Positions 9,154 to 18,367 of a DNA stretch of 64,000 nt are shown here, piece after piece. Position numbers and translations under genes: made by a program. The stretch lies in assembly GCF_001278075.1 (NCBI RefSeq), contig NZ_CP011340.1, positions 558,001 to 622,000 on the forward strand, read 5' to 3'. A model generated the notes under the pieces. The model saw only the letters and a program-made list of their open reading frames with translations, was not told the origin of the DNA and did not search any database. Position 1 is the first letter of the stretch, and the number at the start of each line of letters is the position of its first letter. This DNA comes from Streptomyces pristinaespiralis. GTDB lineage: Bacteria > Actinomycetota > Actinomycetes > Streptomycetales > Streptomycetaceae.

Positions 9154-10422
9154 TCAGCGGTGCGCCGCGGTGACCGGTGCCGGCTCGGGGGCGGTCACGG
9201 TCCCGGTCGTGGTCCCGCCGGCCGTTGTGGCCGGCTCCGCGGCCGTGGACCCCGCGAGGACCCGGCTGCCTCCGCGGGACTCCCGGCGCTCGAGGAAGGC
9301 GGAGAGGACCGCGAGAACGAGCGCGGCCGCCGCGAGGACGGCGCCGACCCAGTTGGGGGCGGTGAGCCCCATGCCGGCGGCGATCACCATGCCGCCGAGC
9401 CAGGCGGCCAGGGCATTGCCGAGGTTGAAGGCGCCGATGTTGACGGCAGAGGCCAGGGTCGGGGCGCCGTGCGCCTGGTCCAGTACGCGCTTCTGCAGCG
9501 GGGGCACGGTCGCGAAACCGAGGGCGCCGACCAGCAGGATGGAGATCGCGGCCAGGACCTTGTGGTGCGCGGTGACGGTGAACAGGGCCAGCACCACCGC
9601 GAGTGCGGTCAGAGTCGTGTAGAGCAGGGGCATGAGGTGCCTGTCGGCGTACTTGCCGCCGAGCAGATTGCCACCGACCATGCCGACGCCGAACAGGACC
9701 AGCAGCCAGGTGACGGAGGTGTCGGCGAAGCCGGCGACCTCGGTCATCATCGGCGTGATGTAGGTGATCGCGGCGAACACGCCGCCGAAGCCGAGCACGG
9801 TCATCGCCATGGCCAGCAGCACCTGGGCGTTCTTGAAGGCGGCCACCTCGTCGCGCAGCCGCACGCCCTGCGGCTTCGGCATGTCGGGGACGAGCCGGGC
9901 GATGCCGGCCAGGCCGATCACACCGAGCAGGGCGACGATCATGAAGGTGGTGCGCCAGCCGATGGACTGGCCGATCAGGGTGCCGCCGGGGACACCGACC
10001 ACGTTGGCGACGGTCAGGCCGGTGAACATCATCGCGATCGCGCCGGCCTTCTTGTCCGGGGCGACCAGCCCCGCTGCCACGACGGAACCGATGCCGAAGA
10101 ACGCGCCGTGGGCCAAGGAGGCCACGATCCGGCCGGTGAGCATCATCCCGAAGGTGGGCGCCAGGGCCGACAGGACGTTGCCCACGACGAACAGGCCCAT
10201 CAGCAGCATCAGCATCCGCTTGCGGGACACCTTGGAGCCGAGTGCGGTCATCAGGGGGGCGCCGACGACCACGCCGAGGGCGTAGCCGGTCACCAGCAGA
10301 CCCGAGGTGGGGATCGAGACCCCGAAGTCGGCCGCGACCTCGGGGAGCAGCCCCATGATCACGAACTCGGTGGTGCCGATGCCGAAGGCACCGACAGCCA
10401 GGGCCAGCAGCGCAAGAGGCAT
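9154..10422 (-). CDS. MFS efflux transporter, DHA1 family (AraJ/Cmx-like)
   Basis: The 422-residue, 12-span protein shows DHA1 features: AFGIGTTEFVIMGLLPEVA in helix 1, GAPLMTALGSKVSRKRML as motif A, and GGNLLGGKYADR in the second half. Relatives export arabinose, chloramphenicol or other small molecules. The ATG at 10422 starts MPLALL and has AAAGG upstream; the frame extends 44 codons further but crosses the promoter. The polar, Thr/Pro-rich C-terminal 40 residues are not conserved. The substrate cannot be told from sequence. Confidence 0.9.
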   Translation of the reverse strand: MPLALLALAVGAFGIGTTEFVIMGLLPEVAADFGVSIPTSGLLVTGYALGVVVGAPLMTALGSKVSRKRMLMLLMGLFVVGNVLSALAPTFGMMLTGRIVASLAHGAFFGIGSVVAAGLVAPDKKAGAIAMMFTGLTVANVVGVPGGTLIGQSIGWRTTFMIVALLGVIGLAGIARLVPDMPKPQGVRLRDEVAAFKNAQVLLAMAMTVLGFGGVFAAITYITPMMTEVAGFADTSVTWLLVLFGVGMVGGNLLGGKYADRHLMPLLYTTLTALAVVLALFTVTAHHKVLAAISILLVGALGFATVPPLQKRVLDQAHGAPTLASAVNIGAFNLGNALAAWLGGMVIAAGMGLTAPNWVGAVLAAAALVLAVLSAFLERRESRGGSRVLAGSTAAEPATTAGGTTTGTVTAPEPAPVTAAHR

Positions 10423-10466
10423 GGGAGGACCTTTCAGAGGTTTGCGAGTGCGCCTTACGAGCGTCG

Positions 10467-10495
10467 ACAATAGTTGCAGACGCATTTGATTGCAA
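10467..10495 (-). promoter_or_regulatory. Sigma-70-like promoter of the efflux gene
   Basis: The minus strand reads TTGCAA-N17-TATTGT, with -35 at 10495-10490 and -10 at 10472-10467. It leaves a leader of about 40 nt before the ATG at 10422. TTGCAA is itself palindromic. Confidence 0.6.
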
Positions 10496-10558
10496 GCGCT
10501 CCCTTTTGCAGAGTGGCGACACTCGCGCCACGACCCTCGCCAGGTCCGTACCAAACCC

Positions 10559-10604
10559 TTGACACCCGCTTAGCTCACTTCTTAAATCACGTAATGAACT
10601 AAGC
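10559..10604 (+). promoter_or_regulatory. Promoter and inverted-repeat operator of the GH16 gene
   Basis: TTGACA (10559-10564), a 17-bp spacer and TTAAAT (10582-10587) form a near-consensus promoter. A 14-bp inverted repeat (GCTTAGCTCACTTC, 10568-10581, against the complement of 10591-10604, 11 of 14 matching) flanks the -10 box. A repressor bound here would block RNA polymerase. The TTAG/CTAA ends recall operators of ROK-family regulators, but that is from memory. Confidence 0.7.
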
Positions 10605-10662
10605 TCCTGTCATATCCATGACAGGAGCCCCTTCCTCCCCTCACGCAACGGAAGGGAGAGTC

Positions 10663-11940
10663 ATGGACTCTCCGCGCTCCCCACGGCGCCTGCTCGCGAC
10701 CGTCGTCTCCGTACTGGTCCTCGCCACCGTCGGCACCGGCCTGGCGACCGGTGCGCCCGCCCCGTCACCCCAGTCGGCCTCCGCCCTCCGGCCGGCTGCC
10801 GAGGCCGCCGCCGTCACCTTCTCCGACGATTTCGACGGGCCCGCGGGATCCGCCGTCGACAGCGGCAAGTGGCAGATCGAGACCGGCGACAACGTCAACA
10901 ATCACGAGCGGCAGTACTACACGGCCGGCAACCGCAACGCCGCGCTCGACGGGCAGGGCCACCTGGTCATCACCGCCCGTCGTGAGAACCCCGGCAACTA
11001 CCAGTGCTGGTACGGGCGTTGCGAGTACACCTCGGCCCGGCTGAACACCGCGGGCAAGTTCACCACCACCTACGGGCGGGTCGAGGCCCGGCTGAAGGTG
11101 CCCCGCGGGCAGGGCATGTGGCCCGCGTTCTGGATGCTCGGGAACGACATCGGACAGGTCGGCTGGCCCGCCTCGGGCGAGATCGACATCATGGAGAACG
11201 TCGGCTTCGAGCCGTCCACCGTCCACGGCACCCTGCACGGGCCTGGCTACTCGGGCTCCGGCGGCATCGGCGCCGGATACACGCTCCCCGGCGGCCAAGC
11301 CTTCGCGGACGCCTTCCACACCTTCGCCGTCGACTGGTCACCGAACAAGGTGACGTGGTCGGTGGACGGCAACGTCTACCAGACCCGTACGCCCGCAGAT
11401 CTGGGCGGCCGCCAATGGGTGTTCGACAAGCCGTTCTTCATCATCCTGAATCTCGCGGTCGGCGGCTACTGGCCCGGCGACCCCGACGGCAGCACCGTCT
11501 TCCCGCAGCAGCTCGTCGTCGACCACGTGCGGGTCACCACGGGCGACAGCCCGGCGACCGGCGGGCCGATCACCGGCATCGGCGGCAAGTGCGTGGACGT
11601 GGCGGGAGCTAACACCGCCAACGGCACCCCCGTACAGCTCTACGACTGCAACGGCACTGCGGCCCAGCGCTGGAGCGTGGGCACGGACGGCACCATCAGG
11701 GCACTCGGCAAGTGCCTCGACGCCGCCTCCGGCGGTACCGCGGACGGCACCCTCGTACAGCTCTGGGACTGCAACGGTTCAGGAGCCCAGCGCTGGGACG
11801 CCAACGCGGCAGGCGACATCGTCAACCCGCAGGCGAACAAGTGCCTCGACGCCACCGGCAACAGCTCCGCCAACGGAACCCGGCTGCAGCTCTGGACCTG
11901 TAGCGGGGCCGCCAACCAGAAGTGGACGGTCACCAGATGA
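10663..11940 (+). CDS. Secreted GH16 beta-glucanase with C-terminal ricin-type lectin domain
   Basis: The 425-residue enzyme has a signal peptide (SPRRLLATVVSVLVLATVGTG) and a GH16 domain at residues 51-292. The catalytic motif is intact: SGEIDIMENV, with nucleophile Glu173, Asp175 and acid/base Glu178. Relatives cleave beta-1,3- or mixed-linkage glucans such as laminarin. Residues 303-425 form a beta-trefoil with three QxW repeats (AAQRWSV, GAQRWDA, ANQKWTV), a CBM13-type sugar-binding module. The ATG at 10663 is preceded by GAAGGGAGAG; an ATG at 10618 has no such site. It is transcribed alone from the promoter just upstream. Confidence 0.95.
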   Translation: MDSPRSPRRLLATVVSVLVLATVGTGLATGAPAPSPQSASALRPAAEAAAVTFSDDFDGPAGSAVDSGKWQIETGDNVNNHERQYYTAGNRNAALDGQGHLVITARRENPGNYQCWYGRCEYTSARLNTAGKFTTTYGRVEARLKVPRGQGMWPAFWMLGNDIGQVGWPASGEIDIMENVGFEPSTVHGTLHGPGYSGSGGIGAGYTLPGGQAFADAFHTFAVDWSPNKVTWSVDGNVYQTRTPADLGGRQWVFDKPFFIILNLAVGGYWPGDPDGSTVFPQQLVVDHVRVTTGDSPATGGPITGIGGKCVDVAGANTANGTPVQLYDCNGTAAQRWSVGTDGTIRALGKCLDAASGGTADGTLVQLWDCNGSGAQRWDANAAGDIVNPQANKCLDATGNSSANGTRLQLWTCSGAANQKWTVTR

Positions 11941-11970
11941 ACCGCTGAGGCGCTGAACCGGCCCCTCGTG

Positions 11971-12001
11971 GCCCGGGGATCCCGAGAAGGGATGCCCGGG
12001 C
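11971..12001 (+). terminator. Terminator of the GH16 gene
   Basis: A 13-bp stem with one mismatch (GCCCGGGGATCCC against GGGATGCCCGGGC) and the loop GAGAA lies 31 bases after the GH16 stop. Confidence 0.65.
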
Positions 12002-12065
12002 GGCTGCCCTCCGTACGGGCGGCGGGGTACGGCGCCACCTCACCGTCCGCCCAGCCGGTGGTGGT

Positions 12066-12105
12066 CCGCGGCCCGGGCATCCGTCGCAGGATGCCCGGGC
12101 CGCGG
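12066..12105. terminator. Perfect 17-bp hairpin between GH16 and NPP1 genes
   Basis: CCGCGGCCCGGGCATCC pairs perfectly with 12089-12105 around a 6-nt loop (GTCGCA). Placed between convergent genes, it probably stops transcription from both sides. Confidence 0.75.
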
Positions 12106-12203
12106 GCCTGTGGACCGTCGCCGTCGGGGCGGGGGCGCCGAGGCAGGCGGGCCGGACGTCCGGCCCGTGAGCCGGTGTCCGCTCGCCGCCGCCGGCGGCA
12201 TCC

Positions 12204-12971
12204 TCAGGCGTGGGGATCGAACGGGATGCCGGCCGGCTTGGCCTTCTCCAGGTGGTAGTTGAAGTTCCCGTCCTTCAGACCGAATACGGCACTGCCGAAC
12301 TGAGCCTGGCTCAGCTTGTCGCGCAGGCCCGCCGGATAACCGTTCCAGCCGACGAGGCGGGGGAACTGCCATCCGTGATAGTGGTTCTCCGGCGGCTCGT
12401 CGCCCGAATTCGCGGGCCGGAAGCAGTGCGTGCTCAAACCGTCCTTGTGATAGACGATCTTGGGGTGGGTGCCGTCCCAGCGGATGCGGTCCCTGCCGTG
12501 GATGTCGAAATTGCCGTGGGCGGAGGTGGACACGTACCGCGCCTCGTTGTTCTGCACCCACACGACGACGTGCTCCCAGTCGTGGCGGTGCCCGCCGAGT
12601 CCGCTGCCGGCGACGGCCTGGTCCTTCTCGAAGTAGAGGCCGTACATGATCGCGCACCAGCCGTTGTTGCACTTGTAGCGCGCGTATCCGTTGGTGTTGT
12701 CGAGGTCCCATGCGTCACGGCACTGGCCGTTGACCGCCCCGGTCGTGTTGAGTCCGGTGGCTATGGTCCCGTCCGGTCCGATGGCGGGTGTGGGGTAACA
12801 CCCGTCCGTGTCGTAGTCGTAGGCCGGCTGGAAGGTCTGCTCCAGTCCGTCCGCGTTGGCGGGCAAGGCGGTGGGCGGGGCGGCGACAGCGCTGCCGGAA
12901 GACGCCATGACGAGCACGGCGGCGCTGCCGAGAACGAGCGAGACCCTGCGGATACGTGATGTGCTGCGCAA
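12204..12971 (-). CDS. Secreted NPP1 (NLP-type) necrosis-inducing protein
   Basis: The 255-residue product belongs to the NPP1 family, which includes NLP cytolysins of plant-associated microbes that bind sphingolipids of plant membranes. The hallmark heptapeptide is intact: GHRHDWE at residues 127-133, followed by HVVVWV. A signal peptide ending in GSAVA-AP covers residues 1-31. Cysteine pairs (C84/C101/C106) suggest disulfides. The start is TTG, supported by AGGAGG 5 bases upstream; no in-frame ATG fits. Many bacterial members are not toxic, so toxicity is not shown by the sequence. Confidence 0.92.
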   Translation of the reverse strand: MRSTSRIRRVSLVLGSAAVLVMASSGSAVAAPPTALPANADGLEQTFQPAYDYDTDGCYPTPAIGPDGTIATGLNTTGAVNGQCRDAWDLDNTNGYARYKCNNGWCAIMYGLYFEKDQAVAGSGLGGHRHDWEHVVVWVQNNEARYVSTSAHGNFDIHGRDRIRWDGTHPKIVYHKDGLSTHCFRPANSGDEPPENHYHGWQFPRLVGWNGYPAGLRDKLSQAQFGSAVFGLKDGNFNYHLEKAKPAGIPFDPHA

Positions 12972-13146
12972 TGCGTCCTCCTGGTCGGCCGGCGGTGTGG
13001 GGCACGCGGCTCAGATGACATGCCCATATCAATCCATGCCAACCTCGTTGCCGCCACCGCGCTTCACCTCTCCCGTCCGCAGGCGGGGGCGGCCGGGCAC
13101 GGCGCGCACGGCGCGAGCCGTTGCGCGCCGCCCCGAGGGCCGGCTC

Positions 13147-13587
13147 TCAGACCAGCCGGAGGTCGATGTAGGGCACGCTGTCGCCCGGCAGCAGATACCG
13201 GTCGGTCTCGGCGAACCCCTGGGAGTGCGCGAACCGGAGCCCGTCCTCGTTGGACGCGAGCACGACCGTCTCGATCACGTCCGCGCCGAGGGCGCGCGCC
13301 TCGGCCAACTCCCGCTCGTAGAGCCGTGTGCCGATGCCCTGGCGACGGTGATCGGGGAGCACCCTGGAGATCACCGTGGCCGTCGACGTGCCGTCCGCCG
13401 GCGGGCGGACGGTCGAGCAGCCCACGAGGACGTCGCCGAGGTACGCCACGGTCAGGCGATGGCGCCCGGAGCGCTCACGGACCTCGTCGAGCGACAGGAC
13501 GTGCGAAGGGATGATCGTGTTGTGGACGTGCTGCCAGTCACGGAGCATGGCATCGCCGTCCACCTGCTGGATGCGGAGTGAGGACAC
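13147..13587 (-). CDS. GNAT-family acetyltransferase
   Basis: About 146 residues are expected from the GTG at 13587; another GTG lies two codons upstream and neither has a strong ribosome site. The acetyl-CoA loop is clear (RVLPDHRRQGIGTRLYE, with the RxxGxG pattern), followed by beta-strand and ASNEDGLRFAHSQGF, typical of motif B. Family members acetylate amines of small molecules or protein N-termini; the substrate is unknown. The open frame runs upstream to 13779 but with low-complexity Arg/Pro sequence, taken as non-coding. Confidence 0.85.
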   Translation of the reverse strand: MSSLRIQQVDGDAMLRDWQHVHNTIIPSHVLSLDEVRERSGRHRLTVAYLGDVLVGCSTVRPPADGTSTATVISRVLPDHRRQGIGTRLYERELAEARALGADVIETVVLASNEDGLRFAHSQGFAETDRYLLPGDSVPYIDLRLV

Positions 13588-13708
13588 GGCCACAGGAGAC
13601 CGTGTCCGCCGCGAGGTCGTCAACTGCAAAAAGACTGCCGCGAGATGAAGGGCGGACGCGCGCGCTCCGTCGCCCGTCCGCTCCCGCCGGTCCCGCCGGT
13701 CCCGCCGG

Positions 13709-14074
13709 TCACGCGGACGCGTCGTGGGCGGTGGCGGCAGCCGCGGCGGCGATGGCGCTGTCGGCCGCGGCGAACACACCCAGCGGGAAGCGGGACGGAT
13801 CGGCGCTCGCCCTCAGCATGCGTCGTGCGGCGGCGCTCGGTGTGGCGACGGCCAGAGGGACCCGCAGACCGCTGCACGCGCGATGGACCCGGAGCACGGC
13901 GCTGAGCGTGGCGGCGCCCACCACCGGCGCCGCGAGCACGATGACCACGGGCAGCGGCAGATGGCAGCGGACGAGGCGTGCGATGTTCTCCGCAGTGACC
14001 GCCCGGGCGGTGATGTCGATGTCGACGCGGATCGTGACGACCAGGATTCCCCGGTCAACCGCATGAATAAGCAT
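13709..14074 (-). CDS. STAS-fold (anti-sigma antagonist-like) protein lacking the phospho-serine motif
   Basis: The ATG at 14074 has GGAGAA 7 bases upstream and gives 121 residues. The pattern of strands and helices (LVVTIRVDIDITARAV, then PLPVVIVLAAPVVGAATLSAVLR split over the central strand and helix) follows small STAS proteins of the SpoIIAA/RsbV type. In those the helix begins D-S-x-G-L with a serine phosphorylated by an anti-sigma kinase. Here residues 53-57 read GAATL, so Asp and Ser are both gone. It may be a constitutively active or purely structural antagonist. No kinase or sigma factor gene is adjacent. Confidence 0.7.
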   Translation of the reverse strand: MLIHAVDRGILVVTIRVDIDITARAVTAENIARLVRCHLPLPVVIVLAAPVVGAATLSAVLRVHRACSGLRVPLAVATPSAAARRMLRASADPSRFPLGVFAAADSAIAAAAAATAHDASA

Positions 14075-14416
14075 CGCGATTCTCCGATCACGCGCCTTAT
14101 GAGAGGTTTGGCCGTATTGAAGCTGCCCGCGGGGCAGGTCCGCAAAGCGCCACGACGTGGTCTCGCCGAGACTTCTGGCTCGCTCCCCCGGCGCTCTGCC
14201 CGCCCCACCGGCCACCGCCGCACGGCCAAGGCTCCAGAACCCGGCCGGACGGGGTCCTCGTCGCGTCCGACCGCGCGGCTGCGGCATGCCGTACGCGTTT
14301 GCACCACATTGCCCAACCACCCGACAGCACAACCCACTTGAACCGGTCGCCCCTGGGCACGAGGACCGGAGGCGGCGCGATAGCGTCGGACGCCCACGAT
14401 GATCGGAGTCGTACGC
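14075..14416. other. Divergent intergenic region, no gene found
   Basis: This 342-bp stretch separates the STAS gene (minus) and the SRPBCC gene (plus) and must hold both promoters. I found no convincing -35/-10 pair, operator or hairpin in it. Long frames crossing it on both strands are non-coding by composition. Confidence 0.5.
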
Positions 14417-14926
14417 ATGGTCCGCATACTCAGCGTCTCGGACAGCGTCGTGATCGGCGCCGCCCCCTCGGTGATCTACGCGCATGTGAGCAATCCCGCG
14501 CTGATGGGGCGCTGGAGCCCCGAGAACCGCGGCGCGACCGTGCGCAGCGGTGGTGAACAGGCCTACGTCGGCATGGTCTTCGACGGCCGCAACACGCGCG
14601 GGCCGGTCAGCTGGACCACCCGCTGCACCGTCACGGCCGCCGACCCCGGCGAGCGCTTCGCGTTCCGGGTACGCGCCATCGGCCGGCGGCGGCCCGTACT
14701 GCCCGGCCGCATCGCGACCTGGGAGTACCGCTTCGAGCGCGCCGCCGGCGGCGGGACCCGGGTGACGGAGACCTGGATCGACGACCGCCGCGCCTGGCCC
14801 GACGTCGTCGCCAACACGTTCGACAAGCTCGCGACGCGGGGCCACACCTTCGCCAAGTTCCAGCGCCGCAACATCCGCACGACGCTGGAGAACCTGAAGA
14901 AGGCGATGGAGGCCGAGGTCTCCTAG
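14417..14926 (+). CDS. SRPBCC (START-like) family protein
   Basis: The 169-residue protein fits the polyketide cyclase/SRPBCC hydrophobic-pocket fold: VSDSVVIGAAPSVIYAHVSN at the N-terminus, the loop WSPENRGATV, the central TWEYRFERAAGGGTRVTETW, and a C-terminal helix ending LENLKKAME. Such proteins bind lipids, polyketides or other hydrophobic ligands, or act as cyclases; no cluster partner indicates which. The ATG at 14417 is preferred over 14399 because GGAG lies 8 bases before it. Confidence 0.85.
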   Translation: MVRILSVSDSVVIGAAPSVIYAHVSNPALMGRWSPENRGATVRSGGEQAYVGMVFDGRNTRGPVSWTTRCTVTAADPGERFAFRVRAIGRRRPVLPGRIATWEYRFERAAGGGTRVTETWIDDRRAWPDVVANTFDKLATRGHTFAKFQRRNIRTTLENLKKAMEAEVS

Positions 14927-15041
14927 CCCCGCCCCGGCCGGCCCGAGCCGGCCCCTGGCCCCTGGCCCCTACGAGCGCTGCCACGGTGGGACGCCCCCGT
15001 GATCGCGCCCCGTGCGCCCCGTCCGGCGCCGGGCGCGTCGG

Positions 15042-15956
15042 TCAGTCCGTGGTAAGGCCCTGCGCGGTGTGCGCCAGGGCGTCCAGCACCGGCCGGATGA
15101 GTGGATGCGCCTCCGCGCCGCGGCGGACCGCGGCGAAGACCCGGCGGGTGGCCGCAGGGCCCGCGACCGGCCGCACGACCGTGTCGCGCAGCTCCATACC
15201 GCGCAGAGCGGAACGCGGCACCAGGGCGACCCCGGCGCCCGCTCCGGCGAGAGCGACGACGGCACGGAAGTCGTCTGAGGAATGCAGGAGACGCGGCTCG
15301 AACCCGGCCAGCTCGCACGCCAGCAGCACCATGTCGTGGCACGGATTGCCCGGATAGGGGCCGATCCAGTCGCTGTCGGCGAACTCCGCGAGCTCCACGC
15401 GCTCCTTCGCGGCGAGCGGATGGTCGGCACGCAGCACGGCGTCGAACGGTTCCGCGTACAGCGGCACCCGGGCGAGCCGGCGGTCACCCGCGCCGGGAGC
15501 GCCCCGGTACTCCACCGCTACCGCGAGGTCCGCCTCCCCGTCGAGCACCAAGGGCAGGCTCTCGTCGCCCTCCGCGTCCCGCACGCGCATGCGAATGCCG
15601 GGGCGGGCCTTCGAGAGCCGGTCTATGGCCGGGGCCACGACCTCCGCGATGCCGGTGGCGAACGCGGCGACGCTCACCTCGCCGGCCACGCCGCCCGCGT
15701 AGTCGGCGAGCTCCGCCTCCGCCCGTTCGAGCTGTGCCAGGACGGCGTGGGTGTGGGTGAGCAGGATGTCGCCCGCCGCCGTCAGCCGCACGCCCTTGCC
15801 GCTGCGGATCAGCAGGGCGTGGCCGGTCTCCTGCTCCAGCGCGTTGAGCTGCTGGGAGACGGCCGAGGGGGTCAGGTAGAGCGCGGAAGCCGCGGCGGTC
15901 ACCGTACGGTGGTCCGCCACGGCCCGCAGGATGCGCAGCCGCCGGGGGTCGATCAC
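15042..15956 (-). CDS. LysR-family transcriptional regulator next to kbl-tdh
   Basis: The 304-residue protein has an N-terminal winged HTH ([40 protein letters not shown]) and a C-terminal effector domain. Its GTG start overlaps the stop of kbl (GTGA), so it is the third gene of a tdh-kbl-lysR transcript, unusual for LysR genes, which are mostly divergent from their targets. It may regulate threonine or glycine metabolism; the link rests on gene order. The effector is unknown. Confidence 0.92.
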   Translation of the reverse strand: MIDPRRLRILRAVADHRTVTAAASALYLTPSAVSQQLNALEQETGHALLIRSGKGVRLTAAGDILLTHTHAVLAQLERAEAELADYAGGVAGEVSVAAFATGIAEVVAPAIDRLSKARPGIRMRVRDAEGDESLPLVLDGEADLAVAVEYRGAPGAGDRRLARVPLYAEPFDAVLRADHPLAAKERVELAEFADSDWIGPYPGNPCHDMVLLACELAGFEPRLLHSSDDFRAVVALAGAGAGVALVPRSALRGMELRDTVVRPVAGPAATRRVFAAVRRGAEAHPLIRPVLDALAHTAQGLTTD

Positions 15957-17146
15957 CCGCCCATTGTCGCGCGTGCGTCGACGAAGGCCGCCACCGCCCG
16001 CGTCACGTCCTCGGTGGAGTGCGCCGCCGACAGCTGGACCCGGATCCGGGCCTGTCCCATGGGGACGACCGGGTAGGAGAAGCCGATGACGTAGACGCCG
16101 CGCTCGAGCAGCAGCTCCGCCATGCGTCCGGCTTCGGCGGCGTCGCCGATCATGACGGGCGCGATGGCGTGGTCGCCGGGCAGGATCTCGAAACCGGCCG
16201 CCGCCATCTCGGTGCGGAAGAGCTTGGTGTTGGCGGCGAGCTTCTCCCGCAGGTCACCGGCGGACTCCAGCAGGTCGAGGACCTTGAGGGAGGCGGCGGC
16301 GATCACCGGGGCGAGGGAGTTGGAGAAGAGGTACGGGCGCGAGCGCTGGCGCAGCAGCTCGACGATCTCGGCGCGGGCGGCGACGTAGCCGCCGGACGCG
16401 CCGCCGAGGGCCTTGCCGAGGGTGCCTGTGATGATGTCGACGCGGTCCATCACCCCGTGCAGTTCGGGCGTGCCGCGGCCGCCGGGGCCGACGAAGCCGA
16501 CCGCGTGGGAGTCGTCGACCATGACCATGGCGTCGTAGCGGTCGGCGAGGTCGCAGATCTCGGCGAGCGGGGCGACGTAACCGTCCATGGAGAAGACGCC
16601 GTCCGTGACGATCAGGCGGCGGCGGGCGTCCTGCGTCTCCTTGAGCTGCTGCTCGAGGTCGGCGAGGTCACGGTTGGCGTAGCGGTGGCGGCGAGCCTTG
16701 GAGAGCCGGATGCCGTCGATGATGGAGGCGTGGTTGAGGGCGTCGGAGATGACGGCGTCCTCCGGGCCGAGAAGCGTCTCGAACACGCCGCCGTTGGCGT
16801 CGAAGCAGGAGGAGTAGAGGATCGTGTCCTCCTGGCCGAGGAACGTGGCGAGACGCTGCTCGAGCTCCTTGTGGATCTCCTGGGTGCCGCAGATGAAGCG
16901 GACGGACGCCATCCCGTAGCCCCAGCGGTCGAGCGCGTCCTTGGCGGCGGCTACGACCTCCGGGTGGTCGGCGAGACCGAGGTAGTTGTTGGCGCAGAAG
17001 TTGAGGACGTCGCCCGGTGCGCCGCCCGCGGTGACGGCGACAGAGGCGCTCTGCGGGGTGCCGATGACACGCTCGGGCTTGTAGAGACCGGCATCGCGGA
17101 TCTCGTCGATCGTGGCACGCAGGTCGTCGCGGACGGACGCGTACAT
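15953..17146 (-). CDS. kbl: 2-amino-3-ketobutyrate CoA ligase (glycine C-acetyltransferase)
   Basis: Kbl converts 2-amino-3-oxobutanoate and CoA to glycine and acetyl-CoA, the second step of threonine degradation. The 397-residue protein shows the alpha-oxoamine synthase layout: [30 protein letters not shown], the PLP pocket [17 protein letters not shown] and the catalytic lysine in [14 protein letters not shown]. Length and motifs match the E. coli type. Start ATG with AGGAGA 7 bases upstream. It lies 45 bases after tdh. Confidence 0.96.
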   Translation of the reverse strand: MYASVRDDLRATIDEIRDAGLYKPERVIGTPQSASVAVTAGGAPGDVLNFCANNYLGLADHPEVVAAAKDALDRWGYGMASVRFICGTQEIHKELEQRLATFLGQEDTILYSSCFDANGGVFETLLGPEDAVISDALNHASIIDGIRLSKARRHRYANRDLADLEQQLKETQDARRRLIVTDGVFSMDGYVAPLAEICDLADRYDAMVMVDDSHAVGFVGPGGRGTPELHGVMDRVDIITGTLGKALGGASGGYVAARAEIVELLRQRSRPYLFSNSLAPVIAAASLKVLDLLESAGDLREKLAANTKLFRTEMAAAGFEILPGDHAIAPVMIGDAAEAGRMAELLLERGVYVIGFSYPVVPMGQARIRVQLSAAHSTEDVTRAVAAFVDARATMGG

Positions 17147-17191
17147 GGGAGGTTCTCCTAGGTCTGGGGCTCGGACGCGGGGATGCGGGAC

Positions 17192-18220
17192 TCAGACGGT
17201 CCAGTCGAGGATGATCTTGCCGCTGCGGGCGGTGGCGGCCTCGTCGAAGGCCGCGTCGAAGTCCTGGTAGCCGTAGCTGCCTGTGATCACGGGGCTGAGG
17301 TCGAGACCGCCCTCGAGCAGGACGGTCATCGCGTACCAGGTCTCGAACATCTCCCGTCCGTAGATGCCCTTGATGGTGATCATCGACGTGACGATCTTCG
17401 ACCAGTCGACGGCGAACTCCTGGGCGGGCAGGCCGAGCATCGCGATACGGCCGCCGTGCGTCATGTTGTCGACCATGTCGCGCACGGCTTCCGGGCGGCC
17501 GGACATCTCGAGGCCGATGTCGAAGCCTTCCTTGAGACCGAGCTGCCGCTGCGCCGCGGCGATGTCGGTCTCCGCGACGTTGACCGCCAGGGTCGCGCCG
17601 ACCTTGCGGGCGAGCGCCAGCCTGGACTCGCTGACGTCGGTGATGACGACGTTGCGCGCGCCGGCGTGCCGGGCGACCGCCGCGGCCATTATCCCGATGG
17701 GGCCGGCACCGGTGATCAGCACGTCCTCGCCGACCAGGGGGAAGGAGAGCGCGGTGTGCACCGCGTTGCCGAAGGGGTCGAAGATGGCGGCGACATCGAG
17801 GTCCACCTTGGTGCGGTGCACCCACACGTTGGAGGCGGGCAGCGCCACGTACTCGGCGAACGCCCCGTCGCGGCCGACGCCGAGGCCGATGGTGCTGCGA
17901 CACAGGTGGCGGCGGCCGGCCAGGCAGTTGCGGCACTTGCCGCACACCAGATGGCCCTCACCACTGACGATGTCGCCGACGGCGATGTCCTGGACGTCCG
18001 CGCCGATCGCGGCCACCTCGCCGACGAACTCGTGTCCGAGGACGCGCGGGGTGGTGACGGCCTGCTGGGCCCAGCCGTCCCAGGACCTGATGTGCAGGTC
18101 GGTGCCGCAGATGCCGGTGCGGAGGACCTTGATCAGCACGTCGCCCGGGCCGGTCTCCGGTTCCGGCACGTCCATGAGCCAGAGGCCGGGCTCGGCGTGC
18201 TGCTTGACAAGTGCCTTCAT
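17192..18220 (-). CDS. tdh: L-threonine 3-dehydrogenase
   Basis: Tdh oxidises L-threonine to 2-amino-3-oxobutanoate with NAD+, feeding Kbl. The 342-residue medium-chain dehydrogenase has catalytic zinc ligands Cys38 (TGICGTD) and His63-Glu64 (LGHE). It has structural zinc cysteines 93, 96, 99 and 107 ([15 protein letters not shown]) and the Rossmann motif GAGPIG. The ATG at 18220 begins MKALVK and has CTGGAG upstream; the frame continues 38 codons further without support. First gene of the tdh-kbl-lysR operon. Confidence 0.96.
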   Translation of the reverse strand: MKALVKQHAEPGLWLMDVPEPETGPGDVLIKVLRTGICGTDLHIRSWDGWAQQAVTTPRVLGHEFVGEVAAIGADVQDIAVGDIVSGEGHLVCGKCRNCLAGRRHLCRSTIGLGVGRDGAFAEYVALPASNVWVHRTKVDLDVAAIFDPFGNAVHTALSFPLVGEDVLITGAGPIGIMAAAVARHAGARNVVITDVSESRLALARKVGATLAVNVAETDIAAAQRQLGLKEGFDIGLEMSGRPEAVRDMVDNMTHGGRIAMLGLPAQEFAVDWSKIVTSMITIKGIYGREMFETWYAMTVLLEGGLDLSPVITGSYGYQDFDAAFDEAATARSGKIILDWTV

Positions 18221-18367
18221 CGGTGCGGCTCCAGGCATGGTGACGGACAGGCGGTCGCGGTGACCGGATATCGAAAATACGGCCCCGGTCAGTGGACGGG
18301 CTCCAATTTGCCCAGCTCGGAGCGTCACGTCCATCGAGGTTTTCTTAAGCGGGCCAACAGCGCAGCT

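Noticed and set aside
14075..14845. Upstream part of the long minus frame containing the STAS protein
   Set aside because: It is antisense to the SRPBCC gene and lacks a ribosome site; only the part after the ATG at 14074 looks like protein.
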